Positions 31,651 through 40,078 of a stretch of 64,000 bases of DNA are shown one piece after another; the first letter of the stretch is position 1, and each line of letters opens with the position of its first letter. The stretch covers positions 1,030,001-1,094,000 of the forward strand of contig NZ_CP078143.1 in the NCBI RefSeq assembly GCF_019891395.1. The letters run 5' to 3'. The notes below the pieces were generated by a model. The model was not told the DNA's origin. It searched no databases and saw only the letters and a program-made list of their open reading frames with translations. The position numbers were made by a program, and so were the translations under genes. Source of the DNA: Nitratireductor kimnyeongensis (GTDB lineage: Bacteria; Pseudomonadota; Alphaproteobacteria; Rhizobiales; Rhizobiaceae).

Positions 31651-32418
31651 CTATTGCCGCCCCCAGCGCGGCTGCTCGGTTTCCAGCGGGCGCGCAGCAT
31701 CGGGACTTTCGAGCTCTACCGCGCGCGGCTTCTCCAAACGTCGGTCGAACAGCGGCACATCCCTGCGCCTCAGAACGACTACCAGAACCGCTCCTGCGAG
31801 AATGCCTCCGGCATGAGCGGCCCAGGAAATCTGGTTTTCGGTATCGATCACCAACATCAAGAACTGGAAGCCGATCCACAGCGCAAGAAGGATAAAGGCT
31901 GGAACCCGAATGGGAATGCGCGCAAAAGCCAGCACCCAGACCTTCACCCGAGGATGCAGGATCAGATAGGCAGCAACAATACCGGCAATGGAACCAGAAG
32001 CACCGATGAGTGGCGCATTGGAATCCGGCGCGATAAAGCCGTGCATATAGGCGCCCGCAACTGCGCAGGCGAGATAGAAAACCAAATATCGGAAATGCCC
32101 CAGCGCATCTTCCACATTGTCGCCGAACACCCACAGAAACAGCATATTGCCGCCCAGATGCAACAAGTCGCCATGCAGGAATGAATAGGTGATGTAGGTG
32201 AGCGGCTCCGGGACCAGATCCAATTCCGGCGGCAACACCGCAAGATCATTGGCAACGGACGGGATATAGCCAAGCCCAAGCGCAGCGGCGAACGCGAAAT
32301 CCGTTCCTCCGACTGCCGTCACCAGATAGGCGATCACGTTGACCGCAATGATGATCAGCGTCACGTATTGGCGCTTGATATGCCGCAAGCTGTTGGCATC
32401 ATGCAGCGGTATGAACAT
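31651..32418 (-). CDS. Rhomboid family intramembrane serine protease
   Basis: Six-helix membrane protein that cuts substrates inside the bilayer. The catalytic Ser is in GASGSIAG and the His in AAHAGG in the last helix; the conserved HLGGNMLFLWVFGDNVE of helix 2 is also present. A cytosolic C-terminal tail of about 50 residues follows. The ATG at 32418 is chosen (MFIPLHDANS); the frame open to 32508 overlaps the next gene. 255 aa. It lies 40 bp after the PduO-type gene on the same strand. Substrate unknown. Confidence 0.93.
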   Translation of the reverse strand: MFIPLHDANSLRHIKRQYVTLIIIAVNVIAYLVTAVGGTDFAFAAALGLGYIPSVANDLAVLPPELDLVPEPLTYITYSFLHGDLLHLGGNMLFLWVFGDNVEDALGHFRYLVFYLACAVAGAYMHGFIAPDSNAPLIGASGSIAGIVAAYLILHPRVKVWVLAFARIPIRVPAFILLALWIGFQFLMLVIDTENQISWAAHAGGILAGAVLVVVLRRRDVPLFDRRLEKPRAVELESPDAARPLETEQPRWGRQ

Positions 32419-32458
32419 CGGAGCCCTCTTTGCGGGCCCCGATCCCGGCCCGGATATC

Positions 32459-33040
32459 TCAGCGGTTCTGTCCGGGCACCCATAGCACGTCCAGCGCGCC
32501 ATTGTCATTCACGGCGCGCGAGGCCACAAAAAGGAAGTCGGAGAGGCGGTTGATGTAGCGCATGGCCGCATCGCTGACGATTTCACCCTCAACTGTGCGC
32601 AGTTCCACCATCAACCTCTCGGCGCGCCGCGAGACGGTCCGGGCGAGATGGAGTGCAGCAGCAGCGGGCTTGCCGCCAGGCAGTACGAAGGAACGCAGCG
32701 GAGCCAACGCGGCGTTCAAGGCATCTATGTCAGCCTCAAGCCTGTCCACCTGGCTCTGCACAATCCGCAACGGCTCGTACTCCAGCGCCTCACCCGTATC
32801 CGGCGTCGAAAGATCAGCCCCCAGATCGAAAAGATCATTTTGGATACGTGCCAGCATCGCGTCGATGCGTGGTTCCAACTCCGCCAGATGAACGCGTGCC
32901 ATGCCGATACAGGCATTCGCCTCGTCGACGGTTCCATATGACGCGACCCTGAGATCGGATTTCAGACGTCGCTCACGTGAGCCGAGCCCTGTTGTCCCGT
33001 CGTCGCCCGTGCGCGTGTAAATCTTGTTCAGCTTGACCAC
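32459..33040 (-). CDS. pduO: Cob(I)alamin adenosyltransferase, PduO type
   Basis: Transfers the adenosyl group of ATP to reduced corrin, completing the B12 coenzyme. The N-terminal ATP-binding motif TRTGDDGTTGLG, the SYGTVDEANACIG segment and the RRAERL pattern identify the PduO family, which is unrelated to CobA/CobO. 193 aa, start MVKLNKIYTRT. It is 8 bp after the HIG1-type gene, probably in one operon with it and the SDR. In rhizobia this gene is usually near etfBA, as here. Confidence 0.95.
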   Translation of the reverse strand: MVKLNKIYTRTGDDGTTGLGSRERRLKSDLRVASYGTVDEANACIGMARVHLAELEPRIDAMLARIQNDLFDLGADLSTPDTGEALEYEPLRIVQSQVDRLEADIDALNAALAPLRSFVLPGGKPAAAALHLARTVSRRAERLMVELRTVEGEIVSDAAMRYINRLSDFLFVASRAVNDNGALDVLWVPGQNR

Positions 33041-33048
33041 GGAATGCC

Positions 33049-33249
33049 TCAGCCACCCTTTGAACGCGCGTAGTAGAGCGCGAGCACGACGAAGACGATG
33101 GCAACAGCCTGCAGAACCACGCGAGCCTGCATCAGCTTGTTCGACGTGTTGGCGGAGCCACCCCGCATCATGTTCATGAGACCACGAATGAGGACGATCA
33201 CGACCGCCATCATCACAAGGATGGAAAGAATATTGAAGACTGTGGACAT
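33049..33249 (-). CDS. HIG1-type twin transmembrane protein
   Basis: 66-aa protein with two predicted transmembrane helices (about residues 4-25 and 43-61) joined by the loop MMRGGSANTSNKLMQARV. This GG-x-N-x-S-x-KLM-x-RV pattern is that of the HIG1 domain, known from mitochondrial respiratory supercomplex factors and widespread in alphaproteobacteria. A function with cytochrome oxidase is inference by homology. It is the gene between SDR and PduO. Confidence 0.85.
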   Translation of the reverse strand: MSTVFNILSILVMMAVVIVLIRGLMNMMRGGSANTSNKLMQARVVLQAVAIVFVVLALYYARSKGG

Positions 33250-33268
33250 GGCGGTTTTCTTCTTGGTT

Positions 33269-34102
33269 TCAGCCCTGATTCGACAGGAAGCGATACAACA
33301 TGCGCGCCGGAAGAAGCCGTTTCAATGCGACACCGATACGCGCCGGCGTGGTTACCACATAGTGCGGCCTTGGACGCGGGGAAAGAAGCGCGTGCGAAAG
33401 TCGCGCATAGACCGCTTCCGGCCCGAGCTTGAACCGCGACTTCACCCCACCCTGCCTCAAACGTGCAAGCTGACCCTCATAGGCTTCGCGATGTACGGAG
33501 TTATCGTGATCGATATAGCGCTCGAACCAGGGAAGCCCGTTGCTGGCAATCTTGGACTCGATCGGGCCGGGTTCAATGAGAGAAATATGGATGCCCGAAC
33601 CTTCAAGTTCCGCACGCTGGCACAGCATCAAACCTTCAAGCGCATGCTTGGATGCGGCATAGGCACCGCGGTATTTTATGGGGATGAGCCCCAGGATCGA
33701 GGAGCAATGGACGATGCGGCCGCGACCCTGCCGCCGCATCACCGGGACGATCCGCTGCGTGAGATCGTGCCAGCCAAACACATTGACCTCGAACTGGTAA
33801 CGTAACGCGTCCACAGGAAGATCTTCCACGGCACCGGCCTGAGCATAGGCACCATTATTGAAAAGAGCATCGAGTGAACCGCCGGTGCGTTCGAGCACGT
33901 CATCCACAAGCGCGGCGATCGATTCAGGCTCCGCATAGTCGAGGTAGAAGGCCTCTATCCCCTTTGTTTCAAGGGTTTGACGATCTTCCGGCCTGCGCGC
34001 CGTTGCAAAAACGCGCCAGCCATCCCTGCGCAGGGCCTCGGCACACCATGCGCCTATGCCGGAAGAGGTTCCGGTGATCAGGATCGTCCGGTCACTAACC
34101 AT
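33269..34102 (-). CDS. SDR family oxidoreductase
   Basis: Classical short-chain dehydrogenase of 277 aa. The cofactor motif TGTSSGIG, the structural NNGAY and the active-site Ser plus YAASK are all in place, so it should be an active NAD(P)-dependent enzyme. The C-terminal 50 residues (RPRPHYVVTTPARIGVALKRLLPARML) resemble those of proteins annotated as oxidoreductases acting on lipid-like substrates. It may be first in the SDR-HIG1-pduO-rhomboid string (19 bp to the next gene). Substrate unknown. Confidence 0.9.
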   Translation of the reverse strand: MVSDRTILITGTSSGIGAWCAEALRRDGWRVFATARRPEDRQTLETKGIEAFYLDYAEPESIAALVDDVLERTGGSLDALFNNGAYAQAGAVEDLPVDALRYQFEVNVFGWHDLTQRIVPVMRRQGRGRIVHCSSILGLIPIKYRGAYAASKHALEGLMLCQRAELEGSGIHISLIEPGPIESKIASNGLPWFERYIDHDNSVHREAYEGQLARLRQGGVKSRFKLGPEAVYARLSHALLSPRPRPHYVVTTPARIGVALKRLLPARMLYRFLSNQG

Positions 34103-34201
34103 GAAATTCCCGTCAGCACTTGTCTATAAGCGTCCCGGTTTCACATATTGGCCTGAACGAAACAACCAAAAGCAGTGTCGACAGCAACGAAGGGAAAAAC
34201 C

Positions 34202-35056
34202 GTGCGCGGATTGAAAGCCACCAAACGTATCATCGGCGATGCGCTCGGCCACTTCAACACGGATGACGGCTGGGCCATGTCCAGTCACGTCGCCATCTCG
34301 GCGCTGATGGCGCTGTTCCCGTTCCTGATTTTTGCAACGGCCCTGGCGAGTTTCCTTGGCGCAGACTCGTTCTCGCAACAGGCCGTCGATCTGATATTCG
34401 ATACCTGGCCTAAGGAAGTGGCAGAGCCTATTGCAAGAGAAGTTCACAATGTGCTCGGCGTGCGCCGCAGCGATGTGCTGACCTTCGGTGTCGTACTTGC
34501 CGGCGTTTTCGCCTCCAACGGGGTGGAAGCACTGCGTCTGTCCCTCAACCGTGCCTACCGGGTCAGCGAAAAGCGCTCGATCTTCCGCCTTCGCGCGCAA
34601 AGCCTGTTTTTCGTGCTCGTTGCAACGGTCGGCTTTCTTGCCATCAGCATCCTGCTCGTCATCGCGCCGATCGCCCTGCGCATCGCCGCCAACAATCTGG
34701 AGTGGATTGCCCCTTATGTCGGCACGATCACCTTCTGGCGCTATGTGATCGCGCTGACAGTGCTCATTCTTGCGCTGATTTCGGTTCACCTGTGGCTGCC
34801 TGCCGGTCGGCGGAGCTTGTGGGACGTGCTGCCCGGTGTCGGGTTCACACTCCTGGGGTCCTTTGTCGGATCGAGCCTTTTCGCAGCCTATCTCGGGCGT
34901 TTCGGCAGCTATGCCAGCACCTATGCCGGTCTCGCTTCCATCATGATCGCCGTGGTGTTTCTCTACATCATTTCCGCCGTGTTCATTCTCGGCGGAGAAT
35001 TGAACGCCTCGATCAAGCGCTACCGGGAAGCGCGCGCGGTCGCTGGAGCGGCCTGA
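34202..35056 (+). CDS. YihY/virulence factor BrkB family membrane protein
   Basis: Inner-membrane protein with six predicted helices, of the YihY family once annotated as RNase BN. Family-typical segments are the N-terminal DGWAMSSHVAISALMALFPFL, the NGVEALRLSLNRAYRV region and the C-terminal YASTYAGLASIMIAVVFLYI. Function is not established. The GTG at 34202 follows AAGGGA by seven bases; an in-frame GTG at 34175 would add nine residues. The 3' end overlaps the convergent EamA gene by 37 bp. Confidence 0.9.
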   Translation: MRGLKATKRIIGDALGHFNTDDGWAMSSHVAISALMALFPFLIFATALASFLGADSFSQQAVDLIFDTWPKEVAEPIAREVHNVLGVRRSDVLTFGVVLAGVFASNGVEALRLSLNRAYRVSEKRSIFRLRAQSLFFVLVATVGFLAISILLVIAPIALRIAANNLEWIAPYVGTITFWRYVIALTVLILALISVHLWLPAGRRSLWDVLPGVGFTLLGSFVGSSLFAAYLGRFGSYASTYAGLASIMIAVVFLYIISAVFILGGELNASIKRYREARAVAGAA

Positions 35057-35925
35057 CGCGGTGAACGCCGCGTCGCCAGCGCCACGCCGAACGTCGTGAT
35101 CGCCATGCCTACAAGCTGCACAGGCGTCAGTGTCTCGTCAAACAGGAACCACGCCATAAGCGCCGTGACAGCGGGCACGAGGTAGAAGAGCGATGCAACG
35201 CGCGCCACTTCCCCTTCTCGAATAAGGACCATTAGAAGGAAGATTGCGCCCAGCGACAGTACGAAAACCAGCCATGCCATGGCAAAGACCAGTTCACCGT
35301 TGAGCACGACCTGTTGCGTTTCAAACAACAGCGAGACCAGAAACGCCACTGCCCAACCGCCGACATATTGATACAACGTGACTGTCACAAGATCGGCAGT
35401 TGCAACGAAGCGCTTCTGCCATACGGTTCCCACGCTCATGGCGATCACCGCCACAACGGCCGCGCCAATGGTCGCCACGGTCACGCCGCCGCTGATCGAG
35501 CCGAATTTTGGCGAAAGGACCGTAACCACACCGACCAGCCCCACCACAAGGCCAAGCCAGTGCTTACGCGTCACCCTCTCTCCGAGAAACAGGCCGGCAA
35601 TGACGGCAGTCAGCATGGGCTGAAGCCCGACGATGAGGCCCGCGAAACCGGCCGGAAGGCCGTTGCGCACCGCCCAGAAAACGCCGCCCAGATAGACACC
35701 ATGCATCAGAACGCCTGCTATCGCGGCGTGGAGCGCATTGCGCGGCCCGATCGCCTTTGCTTTCACAAGCGGTATGATCAACAGAAGAACGCCAAAGGTC
35801 AGAGCAAACCGGATCCACAAGAATGTGAATGGTTCCGCCCATGGCATCGCATAGCGCGCCCCGATGAAACCGGTCGCCCAGAGGACGACGAACAGGGCCG
35901 GGATCGCCCTTGTGAGATCTTTCAT
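35020..35925 (-). CDS. EamA family (DMT superfamily) transporter
   Basis: Ten-helix drug/metabolite exporter with two EamA repeats (roughly residues 5-140 and 150-285). The start ALFVVLWATGFIGARY and the repeat-end pattern LGERVTRKHWLGLVVGLVGV are typical; the second repeat ends LFDETLTPVQLVGMAITTFGV. 301 aa. The gene converges on the BrkB-type gene with a 37-bp overlap. Substrate cannot be deduced. Confidence 0.92.
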   Translation of the reverse strand: MKDLTRAIPALFVVLWATGFIGARYAMPWAEPFTFLWIRFALTFGVLLLIIPLVKAKAIGPRNALHAAIAGVLMHGVYLGGVFWAVRNGLPAGFAGLIVGLQPMLTAVIAGLFLGERVTRKHWLGLVVGLVGVVTVLSPKFGSISGGVTVATIGAAVVAVIAMSVGTVWQKRFVATADLVTVTLYQYVGGWAVAFLVSLLFETQQVVLNGELVFAMAWLVFVLSLGAIFLLMVLIREGEVARVASLFYLVPAVTALMAWFLFDETLTPVQLVGMAITTFGVALATRRSPRQAAPATARASR

Positions 35926-36055
35926 CGGATATGTCCCTGAACGCGAAAGCTCGAATCAACCGCGGCTTTATCAGCCCCGATACCAGCAAGGAAAGCGAAA
36001 CATTTCCATCATAGGATCAACGAAAGTGATCCATGGCGCCGCCAGGAGTACGCAA

Positions 36056-36346
36056 ATGCTGATGAAACTGGATACGAGTTGGCTGATCTTCACGCTCGTG
36101 GCTGTCACGATGATCGCCTATCTTCTGTCGCTCGGTCTCAACGCAGCTCTGAAAGACGACGGCTTCGGTGCAATGGGCACCGCGATGATCATAGCCACCG
36201 CATTCTTCGGCACCATTTATCTGGCCAACCGGAACGGAATTCGTTTCTCAAGCCTCACCGAAGGCACCCTCGCCGGTCTGGCTGGTGCCTTTGCGGTGCT
36301 TCTGGTTCTCGTCATGGCCAAGGCGCTGCTCAGACGGCTGAGCTAG
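36056..36346 (+). CDS. Small hypothetical membrane protein
   Basis: 96-aa protein with three hydrophobic stretches (about residues 8-29, 40-58 and 73-92) and almost no soluble part. The ATG at 36056 follows AGGAG by eight bases, which is a strong site; the frame is open further upstream but overlaps the promoter side of the EamA gene. Its last 17 bp overlap the end of convergent gluQ. I do not recognise a family. Confidence 0.7.
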   Translation: MLMKLDTSWLIFTLVAVTMIAYLLSLGLNAALKDDGFGAMGTAMIIATAFFGTIYLANRNGIRFSSLTEGTLAGLAGAFAVLLVLVMAKALLRRLS

Positions 36347-37220
36347 GCGCCCCGATCATCCGCGTGATATCATCCGGCGTCGCGCCGCTTTCGCGCAATG
36401 CGGCGAGGCTGGTGTCACCACGGCTCTTGGAGAGTTTGCGGCCGTCATTGTCGAGAACGAGATCGTGATGATGATAGTCCGGCACCGGCAATCCCAGAAG
36501 TTCCTGAAGCACACGGTGCACGGCGGTCGCGTGGAAAAGGTCGCGCCCACGCACCACATGCGTGATGCCCTGCAGCGCATCGTCCACCACCACCGACAAA
36601 TGATAGCTTGCCGGGATCTCTTTCCGCGCGATCACCACATCGCCCCAATCCTCGGGCTTTGCTGGCACCAGTCCCGTCTCACCTTCCGGCCCCTGTCCCG
36701 TCTCGTTCCAGTCAAGCCTGCTTCCAACATGCGCAATGGCCGCGGCCATATCGAGCCGCCAGGCAAAGGGTGTGCCCTCATCGAAGAGATTTTGACGCTC
36801 CCGTGAGGTCATATGACGGTCTTCTCCGGGATAGACCGGCGCTCCGTCCGGATCGCGCCGCCAGCGATCGCCTCCCGCTTCAAACTCAGCTATGCGCGCG
36901 CGCACTTCCCCACGTGTCATGAATGCCGGATAAACAAGATCTGCATCGATCAGTCGATCGAGCGCGACACGATAATCGTCAAAGTGATTGGACTGCCGCC
37001 GAACGGGCTTCTCCCAATTGAGACCAAGCCAGGCGAGATCGCGCAACACGCCATGCTCCAGTTCGGGCGTGCAGCGGGTCACGTCGATATCTTCCATCCG
37101 CAGAAGAAAACGTCCGCCCGCCTCCCGGGCCATGTCCCGATTGAGCAGCGCCGAATAGGCATGACCAAGATGGAGTTGACCATTCGGGCTCGGTGCAAAC
37201 CGAAAGACCGGTCGTGTCAT
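36330..37220 (-). CDS. gluQ: Glutamyl-Q tRNA(Asp) synthetase
   Basis: Truncated glutamyl-tRNA synthetase paralogue (YadB) that attaches glutamate to queuosine in the anticodon of tRNA-Asp. Class I motifs are HLGH (in QLHLGHAYSALL) and KLSKS; the anticodon-binding half of GluRS is missing, as expected. 296 aa. Unusually, the zinc-binding cysteines of E. coli GluQRS (a CxC pair before a conserved Arg) are absent: this protein has YPAFMTRGEVRA at that place. The active-site motifs are intact, so activity is still likely. Confidence 0.93.
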   Translation of the reverse strand: MTRPVFRFAPSPNGQLHLGHAYSALLNRDMAREAGGRFLLRMEDIDVTRCTPELEHGVLRDLAWLGLNWEKPVRRQSNHFDDYRVALDRLIDADLVYPAFMTRGEVRARIAEFEAGGDRWRRDPDGAPVYPGEDRHMTSRERQNLFDEGTPFAWRLDMAAAIAHVGSRLDWNETGQGPEGETGLVPAKPEDWGDVVIARKEIPASYHLSVVVDDALQGITHVVRGRDLFHATAVHRVLQELLGLPVPDYHHHDLVLDNDGRKLSKSRGDTSLAALRESGATPDDITRMIGAPSSAV

Positions 37221-37308
37221 GAGTGATGCTTGAATCGGGTTGCGGTCAGCATGTCACGATTGCTACGGCTTTCTTTCGCGCGCGGCAAGGACAGGCCACA
37301 CCAATACG

Positions 37309-37956
37309 ATGAAACGCATAGAGACTGATGCGGATATTTTGCGAGCCCTTGCGGGCCTTGTCGCACTCGATCCCCGCCTTCAGTCCGTTCGCGACCGTGC
37401 CGGCGACATTCCTCTGAGGCGCACCGAGCCTGGCTTCGCAAGCCTCGTTTCCATTGTCATATCCCAACAGGTTTCGCGTGCCAGCGCCGATGCCATTGAA
37501 GCCCGATTGACCGGACTGATCGATCCGCTCACCCCAGCCTCCATTCTCGCAGCGGGCGAAGCCCCCCTGATCGCCGCAGGCCTCTCGCGCGCCAAGCAGC
37601 GCACGATTGTCGCGCTTGCGCGGGCTGTCATCGACGATGGTCTCGATCTTGAGATCCTCTGCGCGCTTCAAGCCGAGAAAGCCGTCGCCTGCCTGACGGC
37701 CATTCATGGCATCGGCCCCTGGACGGCGCAGGTCTATCTTCTTGTGTGCGCCGGTCATCCTGATGTGTTTCCAGCTGGCGACGTAGCGCTGCAGGCCGCC
37801 GTGGCCAAAGCCCTGGCTCTTCCGGAGCGTCCTGACGCGAAGCGCCTCACAAAACTGGCCGAATCATGGACGCCGTTTCGGGCCGTCGCCGCTCGGCTGT
37901 TTTGGGCCTATTATCGCCAGATGAAGGGTAAGGAAGCAGCGCCCTTGCCGCGTTAG
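37309..37956 (+). CDS. DNA-3-methyladenine glycosylase (AlkA-like, HhH-GPD)
   Basis: Base-excision repair glycosylase of the helix-hairpin-helix superfamily. The hairpin motif is HGIGPWTAQVYLL and the catalytic Asp is in FPAGD just after it; the substrate-side motif VSIVISQQVS precedes them. 215 aa from ATG 37309 (MKRIETDADI), a compact form without the AlkA N-terminal domain. It is the first plus-strand gene after gluQ and 129 bp before the HNH gene. Alkylated-base specificity is inferred from family membership. Confidence 0.93.
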   Translation: MKRIETDADILRALAGLVALDPRLQSVRDRAGDIPLRRTEPGFASLVSIVISQQVSRASADAIEARLTGLIDPLTPASILAAGEAPLIAAGLSRAKQRTIVALARAVIDDGLDLEILCALQAEKAVACLTAIHGIGPWTAQVYLLVCAGHPDVFPAGDVALQAAVAKALALPERPDAKRLTKLAESWTPFRAVAARLFWAYYRQMKGKEAAPLPR

Positions 37957-38085
37957 GAGCAAAAAACTGCGAAAATCCAGGTGTTTGACGTGTCACAAAG
38001 CAAAATATGCGCTTCACATTCCTGTCACGGCAGGCTTACAGTATCCGCATCGATCGACTTGGCCAGTTGAAGGAGCTTCAAGGAC

Positions 38086-38643
38086 GTGACGATCGCGGCT
38101 TCGCCAGACAGCATGCCTGCTCTGGTGCTGAATGCGGACTACAGACCGCTCAGTTACTATCCTTTGTCACTGTGGTCATGGCAGGATGCCATCAAGGCAG
38201 TCTTCCTCGACCGGGTCAACATTGTTGCCGAATATGACCAGCAGGTTTCATCCCCTTCTTTCAAGATGAGACTGCCGAGCGTTATCAGCCTCAAAACCTA
38301 TGTGAAACCGTCGCGTTACCCTGCGTTTACGCGCTTCAACGTGTTTTTGCGCGACCGTTTCCAATGTCAGTATTGCGGCACCCGTGAAGACCTGACCTTC
38401 GACCATGTGATCCCGCGCCGACTGGGTGGTGTTACATCCTGGGAGAATGTCGTCGCGGCCTGTTCGCCCTGCAATCTCAAAAAGGGTGGCGTCATGCCGT
38501 CCCGTGCGAAGATGTGGCCACAGCAAAAGCCCTTCCGACCCACCGTGCAGGACCTGCACAACAATGGCCGGCTCTTCCCGCCCAACTATCTGCATGAGAG
38601 CTGGATGGATTATCTCTACTGGGATGTCGAGCTCGAGCCGTAA
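38086..38643 (+). CDS. HNH endonuclease family protein
   Basis: 185-aa protein with an HNH nuclease fold. Four zinc cysteines are visible as CQYCG and CSPCN, with the catalytic His in FDHVIPRRLGG and the Asn in WENVVAAC. GTG at 38086 follows AAGGAG. This protein is very widely conserved in alphaproteobacterial chromosomes and is not part of a phage or restriction locus here, so it is probably a host function of unknown nature rather than a mobile nuclease. Confidence 0.9.
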   Translation: MTIAASPDSMPALVLNADYRPLSYYPLSLWSWQDAIKAVFLDRVNIVAEYDQQVSSPSFKMRLPSVISLKTYVKPSRYPAFTRFNVFLRDRFQCQYCGTREDLTFDHVIPRRLGGVTSWENVVAACSPCNLKKGGVMPSRAKMWPQQKPFRPTVQDLHNNGRLFPPNYLHESWMDYLYWDVELEP

Positions 38644-38689
38644 TAGAAAGCGCGCCCCCTAAACAAGAATACAGATCTGATACAACGCA

Positions 38690-39196
38690 CTAGCGTTTGA
38701 ACGCCGCTCGCAGCGCAATGAACGCCCAAAATCCGCTCGCGAGCACATTCCAGCCGGCAAATGACAGCCCCAGAAACCGTCCCGCGGCTTCGCTGCAGGA
38801 TGGGGGGATCACCGCGTTCAGCTGGTCTAGCAGATTGCCGCCGAGGTTTTGGCTGGAAGCACCGGCACCGCAATCGGCCGGGCCTTCCCACCATTTCCAC
38901 TCGACGCCCGAATGATAAACGCCCAGCGCCATGCCATAGAGCATCAGTGCAGCGCCCAAGAGCAACAGTCCGCGCGTGATAAGCGGAGGGGCCTTCAGCC
39001 ATGAAGCCAAAAGCGCGAGCAACATCAGGGGCACGCCCACATAGTAGGGTGTGCGTTGCTCAAGGCACAGCATGCAGGGAATGTAGCCCCCGATATGCTC
39101 GAAGCCGAGCGCCAGGCTCACGGTTGCGGCCAGACCGATCACAAGCAATCCGGCGCTCAGTGTTTGTGTAGCACCGGTGGGAGCGGTGAGGGACAT
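38690..39196 (-). CDS. dsbB: Disulfide bond formation protein B
   Basis: Four-helix membrane protein that reoxidises DsbA and passes electrons to ubiquinone. Both redox pairs are visible: CMLC in the first periplasmic loop region (PCMLCLEQR) and a second pair formed by DCGAG and PPSCSE in the second loop. 168 aa. The gene ends the pair with the DedA-like gene, 9 bp apart. Its HNH neighbour converges. Fits a normal oxidative folding role. Confidence 0.93.
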   Translation of the reverse strand: MSLTAPTGATQTLSAGLLVIGLAATVSLALGFEHIGGYIPCMLCLEQRTPYYVGVPLMLLALLASWLKAPPLITRGLLLLGAALMLYGMALGVYHSGVEWKWWEGPADCGAGASSQNLGGNLLDQLNAVIPPSCSEAAGRFLGLSFAGWNVLASGFWAFIALRAAFKR

Positions 39197-39205
39197 TGGG
39201 GACCT

Positions 39206-39787
39206 CTAGAAAATATATCGGATGGCGACAAAACCACCGATGAGCAAAACCATGAAAAGGGTGAAAAGAAGGCCAAGGTTCTTCTCTATAAACGTTCGGA
39301 TCGGCGCGCCGAACTTGTAGAGAAGCCAGGAAACGAGGAAGAAACGAAGGCCACGTCCGAGTACAGAAACGACAACGAACACCAGAAGATTGAGCCCCGT
39401 AGCGCCTGAAAAAATGGTCAGCACCTTGTAGGGGAATGGCGTAACCGCAGCGAAAAGAACGCCCCAGCCTCCCCATTCATTATACCAGCTGGCCACCTGC
39501 TCAAAGGCATTCTCCTTGCCGTAGAAGGCCAGGATCGGCTGCCCCACCGTCTCATAGAGAAAGGCTCCGATGGCGTAGCCGAGGAGCGCACCAAAAACGG
39601 AACTCACCGTGCAGATCAGCGCATAACGCAGCCATTTTGCGCGCTCGGACAGAACCATCGGGATCAACAGAACATCCGGAGGAATGGGGAAGACCGAACT
39701 TTCAATGAAAGACACGGAACCGAGCGCTTTCTCCGCATGCCGTGTGGCTGCGAGCGACATGGTCCAGTCGTAAAGTTTGCGAAGCAT
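39206..39787 (-). CDS. YqaA/DedA-type SNARE-associated membrane protein
   Basis: 193-aa polytopic membrane protein of the VTT/DedA superfamily. Marks are SFIESSVFPIPPDVLLIPM near the N-terminus and the FAAVTPFPYKVLTIFSGATGL segment, both characteristic of the YqaA subgroup. DedA proteins act in lipid or undecaprenyl-phosphate translocation and membrane homeostasis; this subgroup is poorly studied. The ATG at 39787 is preceded by GAGGG; the longer open frame to 40216 crosses the tRNA and is not real. Pairs with dsbB. Confidence 0.9.
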   Translation of the reverse strand: MLRKLYDWTMSLAATRHAEKALGSVSFIESSVFPIPPDVLLIPMVLSERAKWLRYALICTVSSVFGALLGYAIGAFLYETVGQPILAFYGKENAFEQVASWYNEWGGWGVLFAAVTPFPYKVLTIFSGATGLNLLVFVVVSVLGRGLRFFLVSWLLYKFGAPIRTFIEKNLGLLFTLFMVLLIGGFVAIRYIF

Positions 39788-39944
39788 GGGAGGCCCTCGA
39801 TGAGGTGTTTTGTCTAACCGCTGCCGGACCCTTGCGCAACGGCGATGGTGAAAGACGTGGCAAGCGTGACGATTTGCTGCGTGAAGTGTTGACGCAAGCC
39901 CCCTTCCCCGTATAGTCCGCAACCTGTCCGGCCGTTCGCGGCGG

Positions 39945-40029
39945 GCCCCTGTGGCGGAATTGGTAGACGCGCTCGACTCAAAATCGAGTTCCGCAAGGAG
40001 TGCTGGTTCGAGTCCGGCCAGGGGCACCA
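39945..40029 (+). tRNA. tRNA-Leu (anticodon CAA)
   Basis: Full cloverleaf: acceptor arms GCCCCTG/CAGGGGC (the 3' arm ending at 40025), anticodon stem CTCGA/TCGAG with loop CTCAAAA giving anticodon CAA, a long variable arm as in class II tRNAs, T-loop GGTTCGAGTCC, and an encoded CCA end (40027-40029). It decodes UUG. 85 nucleotides with CCA. Confidence 0.97.
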
Positions 40030-40078
40030 TTTCCTCCGAAGCATCGCGGTGCGGGACATGAGGAGGAACGGCACGGCC

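Noticed and set aside
39945..40029. tRNA-Leu as an integration site
   Set aside because: No direct repeat of the tRNA 3' end, integrase or mobile gene was seen nearby.
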